Positions 1-7,776 of a stretch of DNA of 34,155 bases are shown here, in pieces. The number at the start of each line of letters is the position of its first letter. Positions within the stretch are counted from its first letter, which is position 1. The notes beneath the pieces are model-generated. The model saw only the letters and a program-made list of their open reading frames with translations. It made no database searches and had not been told where the DNA came from. The DNA comes from Myxococcales bacterium. GTDB lineage: Bacteria; Myxococcota_A; Bradymonadia; Bradymonadales; Bradymonadaceae. The stretch spans positions 1-34,155 of the forward strand of contig SKQC01000139.1 of assembly GCA_007119175.1 (NCBI GenBank), in the 5' to 3' direction. Made by a program: the position numbers and the translations under genes.

Positions 1-261
1 TCGATCGTCAGTACGTCTTATTTCATCAGGGAGGGTGAGTTGGATGAGACCTTCCGTGTCGCCGAATTGCTATTAGACGACGAGCAAGAACTCATGCACA
101 AGGCGGTCGGTAGTTGGCTTCGCCATGCAGGCAAAACCGACCAGGAAAGATTACTGGTTTTTCTGGATACTCACGCGCCGCAGATGCCTCCCACGATGCT
201 GCGCGTCGCGACGCAAAAGCTCGACAATAACCAACGCGAACAATACAGAAAGCAATATTGA
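1..261 (+). CDS. AlkD-like DNA alkylation repair protein, 3' end only
   Basis: The frame is open from base 1 to the TGA at 259-261, giving the last 86 residues of a protein that begins outside the window. The segment TSYFIREGELDET, then LLLDDEQELMHKAVGSWLR, then HAPQMPPTMLR matches the C-terminal HEAT-like helices of the AlkD/AlkC-type DNA alkylation repair family. Those proteins are DNA glycosylases that remove positively charged alkylated bases (3-methyladenine, 7-methylguanine). The catalytic part of the fold lies upstream and cannot be checked. A TTG at position 40 is internal and is not taken as a start, because family-like sequence continues upstream of it. The gene is convergent with the transposase gene that follows. 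The family call rests on remembered sequence style, not on a search. Confidence 0.72.
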   Translation, partial: SIVSTSYFIREGELDETFRVAELLLDDEQELMHKAVGSWLRHAGKTDQERLLVFLDTHAPQMPPTMLRVATQKLDNNQREQYRKQY

Positions 262-354
262 GCCTTTTATAGCCGGGCCATTTTTTGTCCTCACGCCTCC
301 ACCAATTATATTTTCCTGCTGGTCGAGTCCAGGCATTTCGAACTGGCCGAACTA

Positions 355-1278
355 TCAGCTCGTGGCAAATAACCCGGGCTCGTCTTCTCGTGGGTCTTTA
401 CACTTGATTGGTGCGCATCGCTTTAAGGCAACTGTCCCGCAGGGAAAAGTGACCCGCTTTCTTCCTGATAACCAGCGCTGCCGTTTTGTCTCATAACTGT
501 CGACAAACGAGCGGTAGCTGGCGATCGCCGATTGCAAACGATCCCTGTTAGTCGAAGCGAAACGGGGGTTGATAGTTCCCGTGGATTCGGCGGTAGTGGG
601 ATGCTCGAGAGGCTCTACAGCAAGAACGGCTTCTCGTCCCGCGAATATGAAATTATCCTTTCGTCGCTCGGCGAGAATTTTGTTTTCTTCGCGGCGTAGG
701 AGTTTTTCGAAATAGTCGCGAACCTCCTCGAGGCTTTTGTCCTCGTAACCAGGCGGTGGCTGTGGAGTAAATTCCACTGTGTCGGGATTGCGTCTACCGT
801 AGAATTTTCCCGGTTTTTCAATCTTGATCGTTTTTCCCCAATGCCGAGGCAAAATCTTAAATCCCGGCCAATCCGCAGCGCGCTTGACCAGGCCGGCACG
901 GACTGGATTGAGCCAGATATATAACAATTTCCGCTCGATTGCGTCTTTATCGAGCAACACAGTGTCACCGTAGGAACCGCCGCCCCAGAAGAAGCTTTTT
1001 CGCTCCAGATCTCGGTTCCGCGCCCTGGCGATACCACTCATGGCATCCCGCATAAAATTGCTCCGGTCGCCCGTCGTATCGCCCACTGCGAAATGGAGGT
1101 GATTCGACATCGCCACGGCTGCATATATCTGCTGCCCGTAGCGCTCCGTGGCTTTGCCGACCTCAAATGGTATGACGTCGTTGATATAATCATCGGGGCG
1201 AAGAAAATAGCGCCTCTCAAAACACCGGCGAGTGAGCATTGCGACCTGACCGGCGATGTGTCGACGTGGCTGTGTCAT
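355..1278 (-). CDS. REP-associated tyrosine transposase (Y1/HUH, RAYT-like)
   Basis: This encodes a 307-residue Y1 transposase of the IS200/RAYT class, a single-strand DNA nicking and rejoining enzyme. The HUH metal-binding motif is visible as AMSNHLHFAV (H60, H62). The probable catalytic tyrosine is Y120 in LLYIWLNPVRAGLV, the YI..NP block typical of RAYTs. The catalytic domain ends near residue 150. The remaining half is a charged tail (EEVRDYFEKLLRREENKI and a basic C-terminus) that is long for the family and of unknown role. The ATG at 1276-1278 has a GGAG seven bases upstream. No terminal inverted repeats or second IS gene were seen next to it, and the GGAGCCGATG repeats found near the other RAYT (29923-30593) are not visible here. 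It therefore probably belongs to a different RAYT subgroup and may be domesticated rather than part of an active IS. Confidence 0.85.
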   Translation of the reverse strand: MTQPRRHIAGQVAMLTRRCFERRYFLRPDDYINDVIPFEVGKATERYGQQIYAAVAMSNHLHFAVGDTTGDRSNFMRDAMSGIARARNRDLERKSFFWGGGSYGDTVLLDKDAIERKLLYIWLNPVRAGLVKRAADWPGFKILPRHWGKTIKIEKPGKFYGRRNPDTVEFTPQPPPGYEDKSLEEVRDYFEKLLRREENKILAERRKDNFIFAGREAVLAVEPLEHPTTAESTGTINPRFASTNRDRLQSAIASYRSFVDSYETKRQRWLSGRKRVTFPCGTVALKRCAPIKCKDPREDEPGLFATS

Positions 1279-1466
1279 CGATCGTCTCCAAGATAGAGTA
1301 TGGTGAGTCCTCCTGAGCTATTATCGAGAGTAAGAGATAAATCTTGCGGAAAAGTGGTCCGAAAGCTGAGCCAGGATCGTCGACCTGATGGAGAGATCGG
1401 CCTATTTTTATTGGTCGATGTACGTCTCACGGGTGGTTCTGGGGGGTGTTTTTTTTGGGGGGTATC

Positions 1467-1493
1467 TTGACTCTCGCCGCAGGCGCTTATTCT
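1467..1493 (+). promoter_or_regulatory. possible sigma70-type promoter for pyrD
   Basis: TTGACT at 1467-1472 and TATTCT at 1488-1493 lie about 50 bases before the pyrD start. The 15-base spacer is shorter than the usual 16-18, so the call is weak. A run of eight T flanked by G-runs (about 1441-1462) lies just upstream. The 264-base gap 1279-1542 holds no other recognised feature. Confidence 0.25.
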
Positions 1494-1542
1494 GGTGCCC
1501 CCCAGCAGATGATAATCGGAACAACAACGGGAAGCGGTGACG

Positions 1543-2604
1543 ATGGTACTGGTCGAAAAAACCTATAAAAAAGCACTAAAACCAATGCTGTTTCGCTTCG
1601 ATCCGGAGGCGGTGCACGACGTTTTCGTGTCGCTGGGCGAGAAGTTCGGGAGCACCCCCGCCGGCCGGCAGCTAATCGCGGCGATGTACGGCTATCGCGG
1701 CGCTGACGTCTCGAAGACCGTGGACGGGATCCGCTACGAAACTCCGATCCTCTTAGCCGCCGGGTTCGACTATAATGGGCGGCTGACCCAGATTCTGGCC
1801 AGCATGGGGTTTGGCGGGGTCGAAGTCGGCTCCGTAACCGCCTATCCCTGCGAGGGCAACGAGCCGCCACGGCTGAAACGGGCCATCGAATCAAAGAGTC
1901 TCGTCGTCTACAAGGGGCTGCGAAATGAAGGCGTGGACCGGATCATCGAGCGCATCCAACGCCGCGGCGTCCAGCAAGGGCTGGTGCTTGGGATCAGTAT
2001 CGCGATGACCAATGCGGAGTCGTCGGCAACCCTGCAGGGAGCGGTCAGCGATTATTACACCAGCTTTAAGAAGCTAAATGACGCCAATATCGGCGACTAC
2101 TACACCATCAATATCTCCTGTCCCAACGTCTACGGCGGGGAAAGTTTTACCGACCCGGATCGGCTCCACACCCTTTTAAGCCGGCTGTCTGACGTCGAAT
2201 GCCAGGTACCGCGGTATGCGAAGATGCCGATCAGCATCGAGTGGGGTCAATTTCGCCAGCTACTCAATGTTCTCAAAGAATTTGACTTCGACGGCGCCGT
2301 GGTCGGCAATCTTCAAAAAGACTACGACGAGTTGGATATCCCCGATGAGGCCCCCGCCGAGTATCGGGGAGGGTTGAGCGGCAAGCCCTGCCGGGATCGA
2401 TCCACGGAGCTTATCAAAAAGACCCGTGACTATTGCGGGCCGGATTTCACCATCATGGGCTGTGGAGGGGTGATGAGCCCGGAGGATGCGCTGGCGAAAT
2501 TCGATGCCGGCGCCGACCTCATCCAACTGATCAGCGGCATGATCTTCGAAGGCCCCCACCTGATGCGCGATATCGCCGGGGCGCTGGCCGAACGGGGCCA
2601 ATGA
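1543..2604 (+). CDS. pyrD: Dihydroorotate dehydrogenase (PyrD), class 2-like with active-site Cys
   Basis: This flavoenzyme oxidises dihydroorotate to orotate, the fourth step of UMP synthesis; class 2 enzymes pass electrons to membrane quinone. The N-terminal extension (MLFRFDPEAVHDVFVSLGEK) is the helical segment typical of quinone-linked class 2 enzymes. Core motifs follow: ILLAAGFDYNGRL, GFGGVEVGSVT, the active-site loop INISCPNVYGGESF, and the FMN-phosphate region IMGCGGVMSPEDALAKFDAGAD. The catalytic-base position in NISCPN is Cys (residue 193), as in class 1 enzymes; classical class 2 enzymes have Ser (NISSPN). I chose ATG 1543 because GGGAAG at 1529-1534 is eight bases away. The in-frame GTG at 1537 would leave only two bases of spacing. 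The 353-residue length fits class 2. The gene is followed 39 bases later by a transporter gene. Confidence 0.9.
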   Translation: MVLVEKTYKKALKPMLFRFDPEAVHDVFVSLGEKFGSTPAGRQLIAAMYGYRGADVSKTVDGIRYETPILLAAGFDYNGRLTQILASMGFGGVEVGSVTAYPCEGNEPPRLKRAIESKSLVVYKGLRNEGVDRIIERIQRRGVQQGLVLGISIAMTNAESSATLQGAVSDYYTSFKKLNDANIGDYYTINISCPNVYGGESFTDPDRLHTLLSRLSDVECQVPRYAKMPISIEWGQFRQLLNVLKEFDFDGAVVGNLQKDYDELDIPDEAPAEYRGGLSGKPCRDRSTELIKKTRDYCGPDFTIMGCGGVMSPEDALAKFDAGADLIQLISGMIFEGPHLMRDIAGALAERGQ

Positions 2605-2643
2605 CGGCTCTGCTCAAGTTCGGACGTCCCGGACGAGAACTAA

Positions 2644-4182
2644 ATGATGGCAGACGACAGCACATCCGGTGATACCAGCCCGGAGACCGAACCCAGTCCA
2701 TGGTGGAAACAACTCCCCCTGATTCGCGTGATCGGATTGATCGCCGGCCCGGTGGTCTTTGCGCTACTGATGTTCGGCACGGGAATCAAAGGCCTTTCCC
2801 CGCAGGGGCAGGCCGCAGCGGCGATCACCTTATTGATGGCCATCTGGTGGGTCACGGAAGCGATCCCGATCTACGCCACCGCCCTGGTGCCCATCGTGCT
2901 CTTCCCCATCACCGGAGTGCTCCCGGTAGGGGAGACGACCCGCAACTACGGTCATGAGCTGATTTTTTTATTTCTGGGCGGCTTTCTGCTCGCCATTGCC
3001 ATCCAGAAGTGGAATCTCCACCGGCGCATTGCCCTCAATATCGTCCATCTATTCGGCACCGACCCGACGCGGCTGGTGCTGGGCTTTATGGTGGCCACCG
3101 GCTTTTTGTCGATGTGGATCTCCAATACCGCCGCGGCGATGATGATGGTGCCCATCGGACTGGCCACCATCAGTCAGTTGACCCGGATACTCGGCGAACA
3201 AGACAGCACCATTGATACCTCGCCGGGGAAGTTCCCCTTCGGGATGGCGCTGATGCTGGGCATCGCCTACTCGGCATCCGTCGGCGGCGTGGCCACCATC
3301 ATCGGCAGCCCTCCCAACGCCATATTTGTGGGCTACGTCTCCCAGATCGAAGGGGTGGAAATCACCTTTTTGCAGTGGATGTACTACGGGCTTCCCATCA
3401 GCATCATCGGCATGGTCGGGGTGTGGTGGTACCTGACCCGGGTGGCCCACCCGGTGGTGATTGTCGACTTGCCGGGCCTTTCCGACGTCATCGAGCAGGA
3501 GCGCTCCGAGCTGCCCGAGTTAAAGGGCCCGCAAGCACGGGTGCTGGTCATCTTCGTGCTGGTCGCCGGGCTGTGGATTTTGCGTGGTGTGTTGTCTCCG
3601 GTGCTCGCCGATCTTGGACTGGGCGGGCTCAACGACACCACAATCGCCATCTTCGGGGGATTGCTATTATTTCTCATCCCCGCAGAGCTGGGAAAGGGCC
3701 AATTTCTACTGACCTGGGACGACACCTCCGAGGTGCCCTGGGGAATTTTAATCTTGTTTGGAGGCGGACTGGCACTGGCCGCCGGCATCGAGGACAGCGG
3801 GCTGGCGGGCTGGCTGGCCGAACAGCTTCACGCCCTGCAGGACGCGCCCCTGATGTTGGTGCTCGCGGCTGTGGCAGTCCTTGTGATCTTTTTGACCGAG
3901 GTGACCTCCAATACCGCCACAGCCTCGATCTTTGTGCCCGTCGTCGCCGTGGTGGCCGCCGTGGTAGGCATCCACTCCTGGGTGCTGATGGTCACCGTCG
4001 TCACCGCCGCCTCATGCGCATTTATGCTCCCCATTGCCACTCCCCCCAACGCAGTGGTCTTTGCGTCGGATTATGTCTCGATGCGGGATATGATGCGTGC
4101 AGGGATCTGGCTGAACCTGTCGTTCGTGGTGCTAATTGTCATTGCCGCCTACTTCTGGCTGCCTCTCGCCTGGGGGCTGTAG
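2644..4182 (+). CDS. SLC13/DASS family anion (dicarboxylate) transporter
   Basis: This is a 512-residue inner-membrane transporter of the divalent anion:sodium symporter (DASS/SLC13) family, whose members import succinate, malate, fumarate, citrate or sulfate with sodium. About 11-12 hydrophobic segments can be traced. Both signature SNT motifs that bind substrate carboxylate and sodium are intact: SMWISNTAAAMMM near residue 160 and TEVTSNTATASIF near residue 422. The family hallmark WWVTEAIPIYATAL is at about residues 69-82, and the late loop PIATPPNAVVFAS is also present. Substrate cannot be decided from sequence. ATG codons at 2644 and 2647 are both possible; no strong Shine-Dalgarno is visible. 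A second, structurally different SLC13-type permease lies at 16047-17861. Confidence 0.9.
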   Translation: MMADDSTSGDTSPETEPSPWWKQLPLIRVIGLIAGPVVFALLMFGTGIKGLSPQGQAAAAITLLMAIWWVTEAIPIYATALVPIVLFPITGVLPVGETTRNYGHELIFLFLGGFLLAIAIQKWNLHRRIALNIVHLFGTDPTRLVLGFMVATGFLSMWISNTAAAMMMVPIGLATISQLTRILGEQDSTIDTSPGKFPFGMALMLGIAYSASVGGVATIIGSPPNAIFVGYVSQIEGVEITFLQWMYYGLPISIIGMVGVWWYLTRVAHPVVIVDLPGLSDVIEQERSELPELKGPQARVLVIFVLVAGLWILRGVLSPVLADLGLGGLNDTTIAIFGGLLLFLIPAELGKGQFLLTWDDTSEVPWGILILFGGGLALAAGIEDSGLAGWLAEQLHALQDAPLMLVLAAVAVLVIFLTEVTSNTATASIFVPVVAVVAAVVGIHSWVLMVTVVTAASCAFMLPIATPPNAVVFASDYVSMRDMMRAGIWLNLSFVVLIVIAAYFWLPLAWGL

Positions 4183-4201
4183 AGGGTCCGCCCCCAATGC
4201 T

Positions 4202-4217
4202 TGACTGAGCTCAGTCA
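4202..4217. promoter_or_regulatory. 16-bp perfect palindrome between the transporter gene and menG
   Basis: TGACTGAGCTCAGTCA is an exact palindrome 19 bases after the transporter stop and 146 bases before the menG start. It has no loop and no following T-run, so it reads more like a binding site for a dimeric regulator than a rho-independent terminator. Flanking CTTG and CAAG could extend it with a two-base bulge. Function is not known. Confidence 0.45.
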
Positions 4218-4363
4218 CAAGTCCAATCTCGCCTGCGTCGCCCATTACCTGCAGGGCGATGGACTCGATCTTTTCGTTGCCCGGCCAGCGGCAGTTTGGC
4301 AATCATCACTACGGGCCATCGTGTTTCGATGCGACCAATCACTACCCCCAGCGAGGATGCACC

Positions 4364-5074
4364 ATGGACGGGACCACAAAAGAATTGGAAGGTGGCGACG
4401 GAGAATTCTTCGACGCCATCGCCCATCGCTACGACCTGCTCAACCGCGTGTTGTCGATGGGATTAGACGGCCGGTGGCGCCGCCGCGCCATCGAGGCGCT
4501 GCAGATCGAGTCGCCGGCGAAGATTCTGGACCTGGCCACGGGCACCGCAGATCTGGCGCTGGCGATCGCCGACTCTTATCCGGACGCCGAGGTGGTCGGC
4601 GTCGATCCGAGCCGCGAGATGGTGGCCATCGGCCAGCAGAAGGCCGCCGATGCCGGCCACGGCGATCGAATTGACCTTCAACTCGGCGACGGCCAGGCCC
4701 TCGGCTTTGATGACGATAACTTCGACGGGACGGCCATCGCCTTTGGAATTCGGAATTTTCCCGACCGCCTGCAGGGACTCCGAGAGATGGCGCGGGTTAC
4801 TCGCCCCGGAAAACCGGTGGTGATCCTGGAATTGAGCGAACCGGACAGGGGAGTGATGTCCGGAATGGCCAGGTTCTACGTCCATCAATGCGTGCCCCGC
4901 ATCGGCAGCCTGTTGTCGGGAAGCAAGGAATATCGCTACCTGCAGGAATCAATCGCCGCCTTTCCATCTGCCGAGCGATTCGTGGAGATGATGGAAGACG
5001 CCGGTCTGCGAGATGTCACTGCCCAACCCCTGACCTTTGGTGTGGTCAACCTCTACCGCGGCATTGCCGAGTAG
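4364..5074 (+). CDS. menG: Demethylmenaquinone methyltransferase (MenG/UbiE)
   Basis: This is an S-adenosylmethionine-dependent methyltransferase of 236 residues. It would methylate demethylmenaquinone to menaquinone, the last step of the classical pathway. Family features are FFDAIAHRYDLLNRVLSMG at the N-terminus, SAM motif I as ILDLATGTADLAL (residues 54-66), the acidic strand end VVGVDPSREM, and the UbiE/COQ5 block GIRNFPDRLQGLREMARV. The C-terminal FGVVNLYRGIAE is also typical. The start is ATG 4364, with GAGG at 4353-4356. An upstream in-frame ATG at 4259 would add 35 residues that do not resemble the family. Because the neighbouring operon makes menaquinone and no ubiquinone genes are seen, menG is the better name. 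It is separated from menB by 446 bases and is probably a separate transcript. Confidence 0.9.
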   Translation: MDGTTKELEGGDGEFFDAIAHRYDLLNRVLSMGLDGRWRRRAIEALQIESPAKILDLATGTADLALAIADSYPDAEVVGVDPSREMVAIGQQKAADAGHGDRIDLQLGDGQALGFDDDNFDGTAIAFGIRNFPDRLQGLREMARVTRPGKPVVILELSEPDRGVMSGMARFYVHQCVPRIGSLLSGSKEYRYLQESIAAFPSAERFVEMMEDAGLRDVTAQPLTFGVVNLYRGIAE

Positions 5075-5520
5075 CGCCGACGGCGACCAGCTCCGACCAT
5101 CTGCGACACTTTCCCGCCCATTCCCAGAGACGCGTCGCGCCAAGTCTAACCCGCAAATATCACGCGGAATCTACTGCGGCTTCGCAGATTCGCACGGACA
5201 GTGGCGGTGACCGCTCCCTGTCGGTCGCTCTCCCTCCACAATGTGAATTGCGTCGGTCATCCCCATCCCCTGTCCGCACGCCCTGCTTTGCCTCGTGAAC
5301 GAATCCGCGTGACATTTCCGGGCTAACTCGGCAAGGCCGTCGCCTGGCAAAAAAGTGCAGTCCTTCCCGGTAGCCCCTTGACCTGCCTTTCAATTGGATC
5401 ATCGCTATATCCCGATGAGCTCTTTTTGATTCGATGTTCAAGGAGCCTTGAACTTATGCTAAAACCCCGGTAGCCGTCGGGGGGTAAAAGCAAGGGTTAT
5501 CTACCGATCAGGAGTCGCCG
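5075..5520. other. Intergenic region upstream of the men operon
   Basis: No convincing gene was found in these 446 bases; the open frames lack family resemblance and ribosome sites. The last 90 bases hold the regulatory-looking elements: an 18-bp interrupted palindrome (5436-5453), a TATGCT that could be a -10 element (5455-5460), and a CCCCG/CGGGG stem with an 8-base loop (5465-5482). AGGAG at 5510-5514 sits six bases before the menB ATG. A TTGACC at 5378-5383 lacks a well-spaced -10. Confidence 0.5.
5436..5453. promoter_or_regulatory. 18-bp interrupted palindrome, candidate operator of the men operon
   Basis: GTTCAAGGAGCCTTGAAC has two perfect 8-base arms around AG. It ends one base before a possible -10 hexamer (TATGCT, 5455-5460) and 67 bases before the menB start. 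It therefore occupies the -35/spacer position, where a dimeric activator or repressor could control the operon. The regulator is unknown and none is encoded in the window. Confidence 0.5.
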
Positions 5521-6423
5521 ATGGTATCCGAAATTTTCGATAAAAATGCCTGGCAGCCCGTTGAGGGATTCGACTTCCAGGACATCACCTACCACCGGGC
5601 CATCGACACCGGTGCCGTGCGGGTGGCCTTTAACCGTCCGGAGATTCGAAACGCCTTCCGTCCCCAGACGGTGGACGAGCTATTTCGAGCTCTCAACCAT
5701 GCCCGCCAGCAACCCGATGTGGGCTGTGTGTTGTTGACCGGCAATGGTCCATCACCGCGCGACGGTGGATGGGCCTTTAGCGCCGGCGGCGACCAGTCGG
5801 TGCGAGGCAACGACGGCTATCAATACGACAGCGACGAGGCGGCCGTTTCCCCGCATGAGAAGGCCCGGCTGGGGCGGCTGCATATCCTCGAGGTGCAGCG
5901 ATTGATTCGCTTTATGCCCAAGGTCGTCGTCGCCGTCGTCCCCGGATGGGCCGTCGGCGGAGGACATAGCCTGCACGTGGTATGCGATCTGACGATCGCC
6001 AGCCGCCAGCACGCCCTCTTCAAACAGACCGACCCCGACGTCGCCAGCTTCGATGGCGGCTATGGATCGGCACTCCTGGCCCGTCAGATCGGCCAAAAGC
6101 GAGCTCGGGAGATCTTTTTTCTGGGCAAAAACTACGACGCCGAAGAGGCCCATGAGATGGGAATGGCCAACGAGGTCGTCGACCACCAGGAGCTGGAGAT
6201 CAGAGGTCTCGAAATTGCCGAAACCATCAACTCCAAGAGTCCCACGGCGATTCGGATGCTCAAATACGCCTTCAATCTGCCCGACGACGGGCTCGTGGGG
6301 CAGCAATTATTTGCCGGCGAGGCCACGCGCCTTGCCTACGGAACAGACGAGGCCGTCGAAGGGCGCGATGCGTTCATGGAGAATAGAGCGCAGAATTTCT
6401 CGAACTTTCCCTGGCATTTTTAA
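5521..6423 (+). CDS. menB: 1,4-dihydroxy-2-naphthoyl-CoA synthase (MenB), type II
   Basis: This crotonase-fold enzyme closes the second naphthoquinone ring by converting o-succinylbenzoyl-CoA to 1,4-dihydroxy-2-naphthoyl-CoA. Seen in the 300-residue product: NRPEIRNAFRPQTV, the oxyanion-hole region AFSAGGDQSVRG (residues 85-96), VVPGWAVGGGHSLHVVCDLT (139-158), and QTDPDVASFDGGYGS (169-183). In that last motif D171 occupies the position that is Gly in bicarbonate-dependent type I MenB such as the E. coli enzyme. An aspartate there is characteristic of type II MenB, which supplies the carboxylate itself and needs no bicarbonate. The start is supported by AGGAG at 5510-5514. It is the first gene of the men operon, 18 bases before menF. 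Confidence 0.95.
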   Translation: MVSEIFDKNAWQPVEGFDFQDITYHRAIDTGAVRVAFNRPEIRNAFRPQTVDELFRALNHARQQPDVGCVLLTGNGPSPRDGGWAFSAGGDQSVRGNDGYQYDSDEAAVSPHEKARLGRLHILEVQRLIRFMPKVVVAVVPGWAVGGGHSLHVVCDLTIASRQHALFKQTDPDVASFDGGYGSALLARQIGQKRAREIFFLGKNYDAEEAHEMGMANEVVDHQELEIRGLEIAETINSKSPTAIRMLKYAFNLPDDGLVGQQLFAGEATRLAYGTDEAVEGRDAFMENRAQNFSNFPWHF

Positions 6424-6441
6424 CTCCTGAGCAACGTCATC

Positions 6442-7776
6442 ATGACTTCAACCTGTGGCAGACCCCTGAGGGAGGTGAGCGTTCGAGCGGTCAAATGCCC
6501 GGACTTTATCGCCAGCTTTGACGCCGGTCGTCGGCGGGGCACAGCTTTTTATCGCACAGGCGGCGGGACCGACGGCGAGCAGATGTTGGCTTTAGGCGAG
6601 GCCATTGAACTCTTGAGCACGGACCGAGCCACTGTCGGTGGCGCAGCGGCGGGGTTTTTCGATGCGCTAACAGATCTCGCCGGCACAGCAGAGCCGGATC
6701 TACGCATGGTCGGGTGGATGGCCTTCGACCCAGGCGACCCTCGGCCCCACTCGTCGGATTTCGGCCGGTGCCGCTTTTTCGTTCCCCAGATCACAGTGCT
6801 TCGACGGGGCGACGAGACCAGAGCCATCATCGCCGCCACAGGCGACAAAAAACCGGAGGCCATCTGGTCGAGATGGTGCGACATCATCGAGCGACCCGAA
6901 CGCCACCACACCGCCGCCTCAGACGCCGGCAGCGAAGATGGTGATGCGTTGCGTGTGCGATGGCCCGACGACGAGCGTTTTCGCCGTAGTGTGCGTCGTG
7001 TCATCGCCGACGAAGCAGTCGAAAAGGTCGTGTTGGCCCGCCGGGCTGTCGTCGAAGCTTCTTTGCCGATTGATGTCGCCGAGGTCCTTCGGGTTCTGGG
7101 ACGCGACTTCTTGTCGTGCACTCGATTCGCCATCGCCGCCGGTGGTCGGACACCCGTTTTTGTCGGCGCGACACCGGAGCGGCTCGTCGCCATTGAGGGC
7201 CGGAAATTGAGCACCATGGCTCTGGCCGGGACAACGCGCTGCGACGACGCCGACGAAGAGAGTCGAAGAGTCGCCGAACAGGCACTTGTGGACAGCACCA
7301 AGGATCGGGTGGAGCATCGCTATGTCATCGACGATATCCGCCAGCGGCTGGCGCCAATATGCAAAGATCTGGACGTGGGTAAAATCCCGACGATTCGACG
7401 ACTCCACAACGTCTCTCATCTCGAGACCACCATTTCTGCCCGGCTGCGCGCTGGCAGCGAGCCCGCAGAGGTCGTCGATAGTCTCCACCCGACGCCTGCG
7501 GTCTGCGGGGTGCCCACCGACAGGGCCCGGGTGATGATTCGAGAGCACGAGGGGTTCGACCGCGGCCCCTATGCGGGAACACTGGGCTGGATTGACGCCG
7601 ATGGAAATGCGGAGTTCGACGTCGCTCTGCGCTGCGGAGTCCTCGACGGTCGGCGTGCCACGCTCTTTGCCGGCGCCGGGATCACCGCCGATAGCGATCC
7701 GGAAGTCGAAGTCGCCGAAACGAGGCGCAAAATCGGGGCCATTAAACGCGCTCTGGCGGAGGTGTGCCGTGAGTAA
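6442..7776 (+). CDS. menF: Isochorismate synthase (MenF)
   Basis: This chorismate-utilising enzyme of 444 residues isomerises chorismate to isochorismate, the committed step into menaquinone. The chorismate-binding domain is in the C-terminal two thirds. It shows VEKVVLARR with the likely catalytic-base lysine, VFVGATPERLVAI, ALAGTTRC, LHNVSHLETTI, LHPTPAVCGVPTDRA, and FAGAGITADSDPEVEVAETR, which carries the late metal-binding acidic residues. The N-terminal third is poorly conserved, as is usual. The start is uncertain. ATG 6442 has no clear Shine-Dalgarno, and an in-frame GTG at 6475 directly follows GAGGGAG, too close to serve it. The stop overlaps the menD start by eight bases, which implies translational coupling. 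Confidence 0.92.
   Translation: MTSTCGRPLREVSVRAVKCPDFIASFDAGRRRGTAFYRTGGGTDGEQMLALGEAIELLSTDRATVGGAAAGFFDALTDLAGTAEPDLRMVGWMAFDPGDPRPHSSDFGRCRFFVPQITVLRRGDETRAIIAATGDKKPEAIWSRWCDIIERPERHHTAASDAGSEDGDALRVRWPDDERFRRSVRRVIADEAVEKVVLARRAVVEASLPIDVAEVLRVLGRDFLSCTRFAIAAGGRTPVFVGATPERLVAIEGRKLSTMALAGTTRCDDADEESRRVAEQALVDSTKDRVEHRYVIDDIRQRLAPICKDLDVGKIPTIRRLHNVSHLETTISARLRAGSEPAEVVDSLHPTPAVCGVPTDRARVMIREHEGFDRGPYAGTLGWIDADGNAEFDVALRCGVLDGRRATLFAGAGITADSDPEVEVAETRRKIGAIKRALAEVCRE

Noticed and set aside
1441-1462. G-run/T-run tract upstream of pyrD as a terminator
   Set aside because: No stem precedes the T-run, and the upstream gene is transcribed away from it.
3375-4208. 277-codon open frame on the plus strand inside the transporter gene
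   Set aside because: Arg/His/Gly-rich translation with no membrane segments, out of frame with an intact SLC13 gene that has both SNT motifs.
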